In this document: positions 19,242 to 28,360 of the stretch, piece after piece | Position numbering within the stretch: the first letter of the stretch is position 1 | Layout: every line of letters begins with the position of its first letter | Assembly: GCF_037081835.1 (NCBI RefSeq) | Contig: NZ_CP146516.1 | Coordinates: 1,449,501 to 1,513,500 of the forward strand | From: Spirobacillus cienkowskii | Lineage (GTDB): Bacteria > Bdellovibrionota_B > Oligoflexia > Silvanigrellales > Silvanigrellaceae | Direction of reading: 5' to 3' | Length of the DNA: 64,000 nucleotides | Notes under the pieces: model-generated | The model's input: only the letters and a program-made list of their open reading frames with translations | Told to the model about the DNA's origin: nothing | The model's database searches: none | Program-made: the position numbers and the translations under genes

Positions 19242-20415
19242 AATAAATATGAGTGATTTCAGACTCTGCACCAAGTCGCGCAGGCGGCCCCCAATAACCC
19301 GTCCCACGACTGACATAAACCTGCATATTTTCATATTGTGTTAAACCTGGTTTAAAATATTGAATCAAATTTACAAGCCATGTGCCAGGCCACATTTGTC
19401 CTCCATGCGTATGCCCAGAAATCTGCAAATCAAAATAATTTAATTTTGCAGCCTCAAAAGCGCTATTTGGCTGATGCGCAAGTAAAATTTTAAGATCAGC
19501 CATTGCTGGGACTCCTTCAATTGATTTTTTGTAATCGGTTTTGTGTTCAGGATAAAAACGCTCTGCCTGCAAATCGGTTAATCCAGCAATAACAATGTGC
19601 GCTCTGCCAACTTTAATTGTTTTATTCTCGTTTCCAAGATACATTGCGCCAATAGATTGCATATAAGCTATCCATCCTGGTCCATCCCAATAATATTCAT
19701 GGTTGCCTGTAACATAATAAACACCATATTTTGCTTTTAACTGCGCTAATGGAGCAGTTTCCTTTTGCAATTGATGCACAAAACCGTCCACAAGATCACC
19801 AGTAATCACTATGAGATCTGGATTGAGCGCATTGACCGCAGCAACAACATTTTGAACATATTCTAGCCCTATTGTTTGCCCAATGTGAAAATCAGTAAGT
19901 TGCACAATATTAAAATTTCTTAAATCTTGATGCAAATTACCTATAGGAATAAAGATTTTCTTTACATTTGGGATCTTTCTTGCATTATAAAAAGAAATTC
20001 CCGATAAAATAAATACACTTCCCAATGAAATAAAATGCAGAAAATTTCTTTTTTTATAATCAACTTCAGTTTTTAATTTTATAACATTAAATTTAATCAG
20101 CAAAGTATTCAGTATTTTTTTTATTAAAAATATAAAATCTGTTATAAAAAAACAAGTTAAAGAAAAAAGCCAAACACCTAACAAACAATAGCCTATCCAT
20201 TGAAAAATAATAAAGTATTCTGGTATTGAGCGATATGTATTTCGATAAAAAAATGAGCCCCAGAAAGAAAAATTTATCAGTAAAAAAAACAATAATAATA
20301 GCAAATAAATTAATTTTTTCTTTTTATTATTAAATATTATTAATAAAAATCTTGAGATATAAAAATATGAAAAAACAAACAATGCAATAATTACAATGAC
20401 CCTAAAAAAATCCAT
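19228..20415 (-). CDS. Membrane-anchored metallophosphoesterase (YkuE/YaeI type)
   Basis: The N-terminal 140 residues contain about four hydrophobic helices. They are followed by a calcineurin-like phosphoesterase domain with all metal motifs: DFHIGQ, GDLVDG, GNHEYYW, LAHQP and SGHTHGGQ. The dinuclear site is complete. Family members hydrolyse phosphoesters such as UDP-diacylglucosamine-like lipids or nucleotides, so a lipid or envelope phosphoester substrate is plausible for this membrane form. GAGGG stands about 11 nt before the ATG. The 3' end overlaps the convergent unknown gene by 14 bp. Confidence 0.88.
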   Translation of the reverse strand: MDFFRVIVIIALFVFSYFYISRFLLIIFNNKKKKLIYLLLLLFFLLINFSFWGSFFYRNTYRSIPEYFIIFQWIGYCLLGVWLFSLTCFFITDFIFLIKKILNTLLIKFNVIKLKTEVDYKKRNFLHFISLGSVFILSGISFYNARKIPNVKKIFIPIGNLHQDLRNFNIVQLTDFHIGQTIGLEYVQNVVAAVNALNPDLIVITGDLVDGFVHQLQKETAPLAQLKAKYGVYYVTGNHEYYWDGPGWIAYMQSIGAMYLGNENKTIKVGRAHIVIAGLTDLQAERFYPEHKTDYKKSIEGVPAMADLKILLAHQPNSAFEAAKLNYFDLQISGHTHGGQMWPGTWLVNLIQYFKPGLTQYENMQVYVSRGTGYWGPPARLGAESEITHIYFKQA

Positions 20416-20478
20416 AAATTAAAAAACCCTCTTTTACCAAATAAGACAGTATCAAAATATTATTTAATTAAAATAATA

Positions 20479-20787
20479 TTATTCAAGCCAAACATTAACC
20501 TCTCTATTTTGCTCAACTAAAGTAAAAATTTCTCTTGGGAATAACTTTTCTTGAAGAGCAATTTCTTTTTGAATTTGTTCGATAGGAATCCCCTCAAGCC
20601 TAATTTTTTCAAGTAGATCATCTGGAATCAAATCGACAAGCCATCGTGCACTATGAGCTGGTAGTGCTGTATCTACTGCCAACTGGTTATTTTTTAATAC
20701 AGTCACTCGAAGTTGAGATGCTTCATGACCCTTTGTTGCAAAACGGCTGAGCAGGCTTTTTGTCCAAGTGTATGGGCACTTTGTCAT
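20479..20787 (-). CDS. Small protein with SHOCT-like C-terminal helix pair
   Basis: The start at ATG 20787 is chosen because AAAGGAG stands 6 nt upstream; an ATG 17 codons earlier has no ribosome site. The 102-residue product has no signal peptide or membrane segment. The central part, VDTALPAHSARWLVDLIP followed by DDLLEKIRLEGIPIEQI, resembles the SHOCT-like segment seen at the end of some adhesin/DUF4097 proteins (a beta strand, then P-x-x-L-x-x-K-L-x-x-E-G-I-x-x-x-x-I). That similarity is from memory and not tested. The phosphoesterase gene follows after a 63-bp gap on the same strand. Confidence 0.6.
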   Translation of the reverse strand: MTKCPYTWTKSLLSRFATKGHEASQLRVTVLKNNQLAVDTALPAHSARWLVDLIPDDLLEKIRLEGIPIEQIQKEIALQEKLFPREIFTLVEQNREVNVWLE

Positions 20788-21058
20788 AAGAGCTCCTTTC
20801 GCTGAAACATGACTCAAAATTTCTTTTAATTTTAACATATTACTAAAAAATACGCATGCAACTCACGACTCAAATCAAAACAGACATAAATTTAAAGCCT
20901 CATCTTAATCATAAAAATTATAGCATAAGTTATTAATTTTATAAATAATTTTAAAAAATATTTTAAAATTCAAAAATAAATATACTCATTTTTGATTATT
21001 AAAAATCGATAAAATAAATATGGTCATTTAAAAATTTTCAAGATTTGGAGCAATTTAT

Positions 21059-22561
21059 TTGGAAAATAATGAAGAAAAAAAATCAAGTAATATTGTTTTT
21101 TACGGAACATTTTTTATAGATAATAATGAAATTGCTGTGGATGCGAATTATATTCAAGAAGTCGTTCATTTTCCTAAAAAATTTATAAAACTTCCTTTAT
21201 CACCCAAATACTTGATTGGAGTCTTTAATCTGAGAGGATCAATTATATCAATAGTTAATTTGTCAGAATTATTAAAATTTAATGAAGAACAAAAAGAAAA
21301 AAATCAAAAAATTGCAATTATTAATAAAAATAACGAAAAAGTAGGCATCACAATCGATGATACCGGTGAAATTATAAGACTCAGAAACAAAGATAAAGAA
21401 GTTTTTAATTATCCGGATAAGTCACAAATTAAACTCATTAATGCTGCAATAAAACTGAATGATGGAGAAAGAATAATACAAGTACTTGATCCTTTTGATT
21501 TATTCAATCAAGAAAATATTCCAAAAGTAAAAAAAGATTCCAATACCGATCAACTTAATGAAAATCAAGTAAAAATTAAAAATATCTCAATAAAAAAATG
21601 TATTTCATTTCTATTAGGGCATGCTAAACTGGCATTTGATATTACAAAAATTGATGAAGTTGTTAAAGTTATGGAAATTGAAAAAACAAAATTCGTTTCT
21701 AAACAGTGTATAGGAATAATTACTCTCAGAGATAAAAAAATTCCAATTATTGACTTTGCTAAATATTTGAATATAAATGACAAAAAAGAAGAAAAATCAA
21801 ATGAAAATACAATTTTAATATTAAAAAAGGATGAAAATAAGTTTGGCTTACTAATTGACAATTTAGAAAGTATTATTTCTTATAATGAAGAAAATTTAAA
21901 ACAAATTTCAGAGTTTATAATAAAAGATAAAAACTTTTATAAGGGCTGTTTGGTTAGAGAAGATCAAGATGATGTTTTAATTTTAGAACAAGATAAACTA
22001 TTTATAAAAGAGGAAGTTTCTGAAATAACAGAAGGATATTCAAAATTATACAATCACAACGAAAGTGATAATGAAAAAAAGAAAGTAAGAAAAATAAATC
22101 TTTATATCACATTTAAAATTAGTAACTTATTTGCAATAAACCTTAAAAATATCACAGAAATAATTAACAAACCAAAACAATATATCACACCTCCTGGATC
22201 ACATGAATTTATAAAAGGAATGGTAAACATAAGAGGAGAAATGGTTGCTATAATTGATACCAATAAATATTACCAGATAGATAAAACATCTAATATAGAA
22301 GATGAAAAAATACTCATTATTCATCTTAATGAAAAAAAAGTCGGATTAATAATAGATAATCCAGAAAGTATTTTGCATATTGATGAAAATGACAAAACTT
22401 TATTACCAAACTATATTATTAAAAACTCTCATAATAATTTTCATGAAGATGTTAAAGAAATAATTGGAGTTTCTAAAGAAACCGATGATTCTATTATTGT
22501 CCTAGATGTAGAAAGAATGATTAATAGACTTATTTCCAAAAAAATAATTGAAAATAAATAG
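21059..22561 (+). CDS. Chemotaxis adaptor with three tandem CheW domains
   Basis: CheW domains couple chemoreceptors to the CheA kinase. Three can be traced in this 500-residue protein: about 10-160 (FNLRGSIISIVNLSELL), about 175-320 (GIITLRDKKIPIIDFAKYL) and about 345-495 (GMVNIRGEMVAIIDTNKYY). Each has the typical R-G/D-K-x-I-P-x-I/V-D segment. No receiver, kinase or phosphotransfer domain is present. The sequence is very lysine- and asparagine-rich. The TTG start lies 8 nt after GGAG. The gene stands alone on its strand, flanked by minus-strand genes, and its 3' end meets the polyamine-type binding protein at a 5-bp gap. Multi-CheW proteins are known but uncommon. Confidence 0.88.
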   Translation: MENNEEKKSSNIVFYGTFFIDNNEIAVDANYIQEVVHFPKKFIKLPLSPKYLIGVFNLRGSIISIVNLSELLKFNEEQKEKNQKIAIINKNNEKVGITIDDTGEIIRLRNKDKEVFNYPDKSQIKLINAAIKLNDGERIIQVLDPFDLFNQENIPKVKKDSNTDQLNENQVKIKNISIKKCISFLLGHAKLAFDITKIDEVVKVMEIEKTKFVSKQCIGIITLRDKKIPIIDFAKYLNINDKKEEKSNENTILILKKDENKFGLLIDNLESIISYNEENLKQISEFIIKDKNFYKGCLVREDQDDVLILEQDKLFIKEEVSEITEGYSKLYNHNESDNEKKKVRKINLYITFKISNLFAINLKNITEIINKPKQYITPPGSHEFIKGMVNIRGEMVAIIDTNKYYQIDKTSNIEDEKILIIHLNEKKVGLIIDNPESILHIDENDKTLLPNYIIKNSHNNFHEDVKEIIGVSKETDDSIIVLDVERMINRLISKKIIENK

Positions 22562-22566
22562 TTTTT

Positions 22567-23559
22567 TTATTTTTTATAAAAATCGTTTAAAATATTTTCA
22601 ATTCTTTTAGACAAGGGTAATTCATCATCATATAAAATCCAATTTTTAACATCTTGACCATCATATTTTACAATATTTGTTAATAAATAGTTTTCATTAT
22701 TTATTAAACTATTTTTATTTTTGTATAAAAATTTTATAAAATTTTGGGCAAGAACTTCTTGCGCAGTATCAGAAACAATACCAATACCTAATCGATCATA
22801 ATATGTTATATCATTTGGTACAACAAATTTTAAATCAAGTACTACTTTTTTAATCTTTAAGTAATCCGAACGAAATACTGTTGCTGCTTCAATTTTATTG
22901 CCTAAAAATGCCAATTCAAGAGGATAATCAATATTCGCACTTTGTAACTTTAATTTTTGTAACCATTTCATGGTTGGCTCAGGTATAAACCAAGATGAAG
23001 CCGATAATTCTTTTCCAGTTGCTAGTAGCGCAATAAGTAGTTGTTGTTTAGGGATATTAGAAACGTAAACCCTTTGACGCCAAAAAGGTATTTTATCGGG
23101 AGATATTAACCAATTCCATGATGGTTGCTCCACCTTTAGAGGGAATTTCTTTTTATTAAAAACAATTCCCATCGGATCAACCAATAACGTAAGATAGGAA
23201 CGTCCATCAACATTTAAACGAGAACGCATTTGCAATGGAAGGCTTGGGTTATTACTACTTAACGAAACAATTTCATCATTTAATGAACGTAATAATCTTG
23301 ATAAAAACAATCTCTGAAGAACCCTTTCATCGGCTATCACAACATCATAGCTTCTAAGTCCCGCTCGCAATCTGGATTCAAATTCAAATCGGCTACCAAC
23401 AAATTCAACTCGTATATGGGTTTTTGTTTGTTCTTCAAATTGCGAAATAATTTTAGGCGACAAAATTCCTATTGGCGCTAACAAATTTAAGATAGGTTTA
23501 AATTCTGCTGCTCTACTCGTTTGCGTCAATAAGAAAAAAATCAAAACAAAATAGTACAA
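22567..23559 (-). CDS. Extracellular solute-binding protein, spermidine/putrescine-like
   Basis: The protein begins with a short signal peptide ending SRAAEF, translated from a TTG start behind GGGG. It has the family-1/PotD-like outline: early LAPIGILSPKIISQFEEQTK, then SYDVVIADERVLQRL (the position where PotD proteins have YDVV-x-P), then PMGIVFNKKKF, and a C-terminal FIKFLYKNKN segment. The usual ligand for this fold is a polyamine or iron, but key ligand residues cannot be judged without alignment. There is no transporter operon beside it. The 3' end meets the triple-CheW gene. Confidence 0.75.
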   Translation of the reverse strand: MYYFVLIFFLLTQTSRAAEFKPILNLLAPIGILSPKIISQFEEQTKTHIRVEFVGSRFEFESRLRAGLRSYDVVIADERVLQRLFLSRLLRSLNDEIVSLSSNNPSLPLQMRSRLNVDGRSYLTLLVDPMGIVFNKKKFPLKVEQPSWNWLISPDKIPFWRQRVYVSNIPKQQLLIALLATGKELSASSWFIPEPTMKWLQKLKLQSANIDYPLELAFLGNKIEAATVFRSDYLKIKKVVLDLKFVVPNDITYYDRLGIGIVSDTAQEVLAQNFIKFLYKNKNSLINNENYLLTNIVKYDGQDVKNWILYDDELPLSKRIENILNDFYKK

Positions 23560-23709
23560 TTTATTAACCCCGATTTTAATTGATGTTTTTAGTATGGCAT
23601 AAAAAAATAAAGTTGCAAATATTTAATACTATGCTCAGACTTTTTGCCTTCAATTATGACTGATTTCAATAAAAAGTTTTTTTATGAATTGCAGAGTCAT
23701 TAAATTATT

Positions 23710-23725
23710 TTGAACGTTTGTTCAA
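23710..23725. promoter_or_regulatory. 16-bp dyad TTGAAC-N4-GTTCAA, LexA-box-like
   Basis: TTGAACGTTTGTTCAA is a perfect 6-4-6 inverted repeat. Its core GAAC-N4-GTTC matches the SOS box known from Firmicutes. Whether this organism's LexA uses that motif is unknown. It lies 193 bp before rpsA and about 150 bp before the divergent binding-protein start. Confidence 0.4.
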
Positions 23726-23803
23726 AACTCCCTGACTCCAAAAGTAAATACAATTACAACTATACAAAGTAATACGAATATGCTAAGTTCTCACGGACTT
23801 ATG

Positions 23804-23815
23804 CACGAATTCGTG
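23804..23815. promoter_or_regulatory. 12-bp perfect palindrome CACGAATTCGTG
   Basis: The sequence is its own reverse complement over 12 bases. It lies about 100 bp before the rpsA ATG, where an operator or leader structure would be expected. No known regulator is recognised. Confidence 0.35.
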
Positions 23816-23917
23816 TATTTTATTTAACATTGCTAATTTATTAGCTTTTCCCACAAAACCCCACAAAAAACACAAATGGGACACGTGGCTCTTTATTGAG
23901 AAAGGTATTTCCCCAAT

Positions 23918-25681
23918 ATGGCAAGTCTTCATTCTGATATTTCAAAGAAAAAAATCAATTACAATTCCCTAGAATGGCTTGACGAAGATGTCGACTTTTT
24001 ATCTCAAGAAGACATTCCTGATGGTTTTGCTGCTCTTTTTAAAGCACAAGAAGAGTCACAAAATGTGATTAAAGAAGGTCAAGTTGTCAAAGGGCGCATT
24101 ATTGAAATTAAAGATGATAGCGTTGTCATTGATATTGGCCACAAATCTGCGGGCGAAATTCCTAAAAATGAATTTACAACCGAAAATGGTGTATTTTCGC
24201 TTAAGGTTAATGATGTTGTTGACGTCTTTGTTGACGTTTTTGAAGACGATGAAGGCGAACTTGTTCTTTCAAAAGACAAAGCAGACATGCTTAAGGCTTG
24301 GGATCGTATCTCCGAAGCATTTGAAAAAGACGAACTTGTTGAAGGTAAAATTGTTGGCCGCGTAAAAGGCGGTTTGTCAGTTGATATTGGTGTAAAAGCA
24401 TTTTTGCCAGGTTCACAAGTTGACCTCAGACCTGTTCGCAACCTTGAAAAACTTCTTGGTCAAGTTCTTCATTTTAAAATTATCAAATTTAACAAAAAAC
24501 GTGGAAACATTGTATTATCTCGCCGCGTTTTACTTGAGCAAGACCGTGAGCGCATGCGCAGTGAAACCTTAAAAGGACTTCAAGTTGGCTCATCAATGGT
24601 TGGTATTGTTAAAAATATTACTGACTACGGTGCGTTTATTGATCTTGGCGGTATTGATGGATTGCTTCACATTACAGACATGTCATGGGGGCGCTTAAAC
24701 AGTCCTTCAGAAGTTCTTAATGTTGGTGACGAAATTAACGTTAAAGTTCTGAGTTTTGACCCATCTAGCAACCGCGTTTCCCTTGGTCTTAAACAACTTC
24801 AAAACGACCCATGGGTTTCTGTTGCAGAAAAATATGCTTCTGCACAACGCCTACGCGGTAAAGTTGTGAGCCTCACAGACTACGGCGCATTTGTAGAGCT
24901 TGAACCAGGTGTTGAAGGACTTATCCATGTTACAGAAATGACTTGGAATCGCCGCATCAAACACCCAAGCAAAATTGTCAATATCGGAGACGAAGTCGAC
25001 GTTGTTGTTCTTGCTGTTGATCTCGAAAACCACCGTATTTCTCTTGGCATGAAGCAAACTGAACCGAATCCTTGGGAAATTGTGACTCAAAAATACCAAG
25101 TGAACGATGTTATTCGTGGCAAAATCCGCAATATTACAGACTTTGGAATTTTTGTTGGCATTGAAGAAGGTGTTGATGGCCTTATCCATGTTTCAGATAT
25201 TAGCTACACAGAGCGTATTAAACATCCTCAAGACCTTTTCAAAAAAGGTGACGAAGTTGAAGCAAAAGTGTTGCAAATTGACGTTGAAAACATGCGGTTT
25301 TCATTAGGAATTAAACAACTTGGCGAAGATCCTTATGAAGTTGCTGCAAAAAAACTTCTTCCAGGAACTAAAGGCAAGGGCAAAGTCACTCGTATGGCTG
25401 AATTTGGCGCATTTGTTGAAATTGCACCAGGAGTTGAAGGCTTGGTTCATACCAGTGAGCTTGAAAATCCAAATATCGCAATTGATGCAGACCTTGACTT
25501 TGTTGTACTTAGTGTAAACTATGCAGAACGTCGCTTTGAATTGTCTCAAAAAGCAGCCACTCGTGGTCTTGATGAGACACACAACAAAGCAATTCAAGCT
25601 GCTTTAAATAACGAAGCATCGCCACAAAATAGCTTTGCCGAAGCATTTGCAAGAGCAAAAGCAACAAAAGATAGCAACTAA
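23918..25681 (+). CDS. rpsA: 30S ribosomal protein S1, six S1 domains
   Basis: S1 helps the 30S subunit bind mRNA leaders. The 587-residue protein contains six S1 RNA-binding domains at about 55-120, 135-200, 217-285, 302-372, 389-459 and 474-540. Domains 3 to 5 show the repeated pattern ITDYGAFIDL / LTDYGAFVEL / ITDFGIFVGI, with GVEGLIHVTEM or GVDGLIHVSDI. This is the full Gram-negative arrangement. An N-terminal extension of about 50 acidic residues precedes domain 1. The gene is followed by a strong terminator and then sppA. Codon use is somewhat richer in GC than its neighbours, as expected for a highly expressed gene. Confidence 0.97.
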   Translation: MASLHSDISKKKINYNSLEWLDEDVDFLSQEDIPDGFAALFKAQEESQNVIKEGQVVKGRIIEIKDDSVVIDIGHKSAGEIPKNEFTTENGVFSLKVNDVVDVFVDVFEDDEGELVLSKDKADMLKAWDRISEAFEKDELVEGKIVGRVKGGLSVDIGVKAFLPGSQVDLRPVRNLEKLLGQVLHFKIIKFNKKRGNIVLSRRVLLEQDRERMRSETLKGLQVGSSMVGIVKNITDYGAFIDLGGIDGLLHITDMSWGRLNSPSEVLNVGDEINVKVLSFDPSSNRVSLGLKQLQNDPWVSVAEKYASAQRLRGKVVSLTDYGAFVELEPGVEGLIHVTEMTWNRRIKHPSKIVNIGDEVDVVVLAVDLENHRISLGMKQTEPNPWEIVTQKYQVNDVIRGKIRNITDFGIFVGIEEGVDGLIHVSDISYTERIKHPQDLFKKGDEVEAKVLQIDVENMRFSLGIKQLGEDPYEVAAKKLLPGTKGKGKVTRMAEFGAFVEIAPGVEGLVHTSELENPNIAIDADLDFVVLSVNYAERRFELSQKAATRGLDETHNKAIQAALNNEASPQNSFAEAFARAKATKDSN

Positions 25682-25712
25682 GCTTTCTTAATTTTTGAAC
25701 TAAAAAAATTGG

Positions 25713-25757
25713 ACTCTTGGAACACTGTGGTATTGTGACACAGTCCCAAGAGTTTTT
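25713..25757 (+). terminator. Rho-independent terminator after rpsA
   Basis: ACTCTTGG at 25713-25720 pairs with CCAAGAGT at 25745-25752, and an inner ACTGTG/CACAGT stem extends the hairpin above a small bulge. It is followed by a run of T. This is the clearest terminator in the window. Confidence 0.9.
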
Positions 25758-25784
25758 TATTGCAAATTTTTATGAAAGGTTATT

Positions 25785-26819
25785 ATGAGCTCAAAATTTG
25801 ATGAAAACCAAACACCTTCTTCAGGCCGTTTTCGTACAGTAATCAATTTTTTAAAAACAGTATTTGCAACAATTGGTGCTATATCTGTAACACTATTTAT
25901 TTTATTTATACTCACAATTGGCTTTGCTTTATACTCTTTTTCATCAGGAATAAAATCAATTTCCTCTTTTAACAAACCACTTTCAAAACTGGGGCCTTCT
26001 TTTGTTGTTCCAACAACAAATTTACCTTACATTGCTGGCATTCAATTAAATGGCGAAATCAATACAACAATGTCTACATTAATAATTGAAAAACTTGAAA
26101 CAGCAAAAAATGATAAAAATGCAATAGGAATTTTATTAGAAGTGAATAGCCCTGGCGGCTCTGTTGTGGCAAGCCAAGAAATTTATGACTCAATCAAAAG
26201 CATCAATACTCAAAAACCTGTTGTGGCATATGTCAGAGATATGGCTGCAAGTGGTGCTTATTACTCAAGTGCCTCGGCTGCAAAAATCATTGCAAATAGA
26301 GGAAGTTTGATTGGGAGTATTGGAGTTATCATGAATGGGTTTGAAGCAGACAAATTGCTTCAATTTTTAAAAATCAATCCCGTAGTCATTAAAACTGGCT
26401 CTCTTAAAGATACCGGATCCCCTGCCCGCCCTATGACAGAAAAAGATAAGCAATATTTACAAGAACTTATTGAAGAAACGCGAATTCAGTTTGTAGATGA
26501 TATTAAATCTGCTCGCAAAACAACAGACAGCGCCATGAAATACATGTCTGATGGGCGCGTTATTCTTGCGCCACAAGCGTTAAATTTAAAACTGATTGAT
26601 GCCATAGGAACAAAAAGTCAAGCAGCCACTGAAGTTGCAACACTCGCAAAGCAAAGCATAACTCCTCAAGTGATATATTACGATGATTTACAAAGTTTTT
26701 CTGATTTTCTTTCTCTCAAAATGGCAAATCAACTCTCAATTTTAACAAAAGAAGTTTTGAGCGAACGGTACTCGATTTCAAAGCAACAATCGTTAAAAAT
26801 ACCAACTGCAGAATATTAA
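25785..26819 (+). CDS. sppA: Signal peptide peptidase SppA, short form
   Basis: SppA is a membrane serine protease that degrades cleaved signal peptides. One transmembrane helix lies at about 27-51, and the protease domain follows. NSPGGSVVASQE is at 121-132. Ser156 in MAASGAYY is the expected nucleophile, and Lys208 in GSLKDTGSPARPM is the expected general base. The 344-residue length is that of the single-domain form and not the 67K duplicated form. AAGG stands 5 nt before the ATG. The gene comes after the rpsA terminator, so it likely has its own promoter, and it converges on the YggT gene with no space. Confidence 0.94.
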   Translation: MSSKFDENQTPSSGRFRTVINFLKTVFATIGAISVTLFILFILTIGFALYSFSSGIKSISSFNKPLSKLGPSFVVPTTNLPYIAGIQLNGEINTTMSTLIIEKLETAKNDKNAIGILLEVNSPGGSVVASQEIYDSIKSINTQKPVVAYVRDMAASGAYYSSASAAKIIANRGSLIGSIGVIMNGFEADKLLQFLKINPVVIKTGSLKDTGSPARPMTEKDKQYLQELIEETRIQFVDDIKSARKTTDSAMKYMSDGRVILAPQALNLKLIDAIGTKSQAATEVATLAKQSITPQVIYYDDLQSFSDFLSLKMANQLSILTKEVLSERYSISKQQSLKIPTAEY

Positions 26820-26820
26820 T

Positions 26821-27120
26821 TTAAACATAAAAACCAAGATGCGCTGCAATCGTTTGAATCGCAATCATTAAACTTCCAATCGACAAAATTAGGACAACAG
26901 GTGACAGATCATAATACCCCTGTTGACTTCTCACTAAAAGTCGCGGAAATTTTCGTGTTATATAACGACACGGAGGAAGAGTGATTGCATTTAAAAAACC
27001 GACAATAGGATTTAGCGGATTTGCTCCCACCAAACTTAAAACCCCAGAAATAATTAGAGTTAACATATAGAAATATAAAAGATAATATGCGATTTTAAAA
27101 AAAATTTCAATGAGTATCAT
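26821..27120 (-). CDS. YggT family integral membrane protein
   Basis: This protein of 99 residues has two hydrophobic segments, at about 9-31 and 72-94. Between them lies the family pattern NPIVGFLNAITLPPCRYITR, with the conserved proline-rich turn, followed by a polar linker ending in YYDLSPVVLIL. GGGGAG precedes the ATG. YggT proteins occur with division or proline-related genes in many bacteria and are linked to osmotic stress tolerance and membrane organisation, but the biochemical role is unclear. Here it stands alone, convergent with sppA. Confidence 0.88.
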   Translation of the reverse strand: MILIEIFFKIAYYLLYFYMLTLIISGVLSLVGANPLNPIVGFLNAITLPPCRYITRKFPRLLVRSQQGYYDLSPVVLILSIGSLMIAIQTIAAHLGFYV

Positions 27121-27284
27121 AACTCTCCCCTGGAGAAAAATCTAACAGAATATAAACAAAAGTATTCTAATAAATAATTGGCAAACATTAAAGCAAAAAT
27201 TATACAGTCAAATTCACTAAATATAGATTTTTACTTTAGCACCGAAAAGCTTAACGTCAGTTTCTATTTAAAAGGTATAAGCCA

Positions 27285-28289
27285 GTGAAAAACGCAAATA
27301 TAGTGCTACCTCCAAAAACTATCGTCGTACAAGAAGGGGACGAAACAAAAGGAATTTATGTTATCCAAGAAGGAAAGGTAGAACTATTTAAAATTATAGA
27401 GGGTTTTGAAATTTCTTTAGGAGAAATTTCAAGAGGTCAAATCATTGGCTTAAGCACTTTAATTAACAGAGAAAGACACATTGTGACTGCCAGAACTGTG
27501 ATTCAAACAGTCACACTTTTTTATCCTGTAGAAACAATTATACCTTTTTTTAATGAAGTAAATCCCATTGTGAGCATTTTTATTAAGTCGGCTTCAGAAA
27601 GAGTGAAATACTTTTCACAGCAACTGATCGAAACAAAAAAGAACGAAAAAAAACTTATTAAAACGACTGGTTCACCACATCAACATGCTTCACAACTTGC
27701 ATACCTTCTAGCTGGATTTATCCGTCAAGGCACGATTGAACATGACGACAACAAAATTTATCCTTTAAAATCTTTTTTAATCAATGCAGAATTAATTCTA
27801 AATAAGAAGTTTGATTATTTAGAAAAAATGTTTAACTTATTTTCATCTGGTGGCTTAATTAAGATCGTATTTGATAAAAAATATGGGAATATTATTTTAA
27901 AACCAAACCCCCAATTAATAGAAGACTTTGCTGTTTACTCTGCTTCAATCGCCAAAAAAGGGATTGGAGGATTTATTCCAATTAAAAGTCACAAATGGAT
28001 AAGTGGTCTCATTCGCATAAATAGGCGTTATAAAGAAAGCGAAGGCGTATTTTTAAAACAAACTTTTCCTGGACTGATTGGTAAAGAGCTTGGTCGCAAC
28101 GATGGCGAAGAAATTATGATTCAACTGCTCTCTTTAAAACTTGTTCATGAAAAAGGAATCGATCAGCAAAACATGAAAATTATCCTTAATGCCTCACAAC
28201 TGCAAAAAAGAGTAATTTTCGAAAGTATTTCTCGAGGCGTTAATGACATTGACAAAATAACGACCCCAGAAAAAAAGACCACCGAATAA
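27285..28289 (+). CDS. Cyclic-nucleotide-binding-domain-like protein, paralogue 1
   Basis: The GTG-started protein of 334 residues opens with a cNMP-binding-like beta-roll at about 5-110: GDETKGIYVIQEGKVELF, then GEISRGQIIGLSTLI and TARTVIQTVTLFYP. The canonical phosphate-binding G-E-L/I-A-L ... P-R-A-A cassette is degraded, so cAMP or cGMP binding is doubtful. The C-terminal two thirds is helical with no named domain, and shares ASQLAYLL, LNKKFDYLEKMF and GKELGRNDGEE with the protein at 29362-30327. The two are clear paralogues flanking cheV. A role in chemotaxis-linked signalling is inference from position. Confidence 0.8.
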   Translation: MKNANIVLPPKTIVVQEGDETKGIYVIQEGKVELFKIIEGFEISLGEISRGQIIGLSTLINRERHIVTARTVIQTVTLFYPVETIIPFFNEVNPIVSIFIKSASERVKYFSQQLIETKKNEKKLIKTTGSPHQHASQLAYLLAGFIRQGTIEHDDNKIYPLKSFLINAELILNKKFDYLEKMFNLFSSGGLIKIVFDKKYGNIILKPNPQLIEDFAVYSASIAKKGIGGFIPIKSHKWISGLIRINRRYKESEGVFLKQTFPGLIGKELGRNDGEEIMIQLLSLKLVHEKGIDQQNMKIILNASQLQKRVIFESISRGVNDIDKITTPEKKTTE

Positions 28290-28326
28290 TTTGCCCAACT
28301 CTAGAAATAAATTGAAGTTCCGATAC

Positions 28327-28347
28327 AAGCTATTAGCCAAATAGCTT
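28327..28347 (+). promoter_or_regulatory. Hairpin just before the cheV ribosome site
   Basis: AAGCTATT at 28327-28334 and AATAGCTT at 28340-28347 form a perfect 8-bp stem with a 5-nt loop. The AGGGAG ribosome site begins three bases later. It could be an operator, a processing site or a translation-control hairpin between the first paralogue and cheV. Confidence 0.45.
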
Positions 28348-28360
28348 TTAGGGAGTCAAC

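Larger units (their letters stand above)
23560..23917. other. 358-bp gene-free leader region upstream of rpsA
   Basis: No coding region of useful length is visible. The stretch separates the divergent polyamine-type binding protein gene from rpsA and should hold both promoters. It contains two perfect palindromic elements, listed separately, and an AGAAAGG ribosome site shortly before the rpsA ATG. Confidence 0.7.

Noticed and set aside
24079-24441. Minus-strand Ser/Thr-rich frame opposite rpsA
   Set aside because: It is an antisense shadow of a highly expressed ribosomal protein gene.
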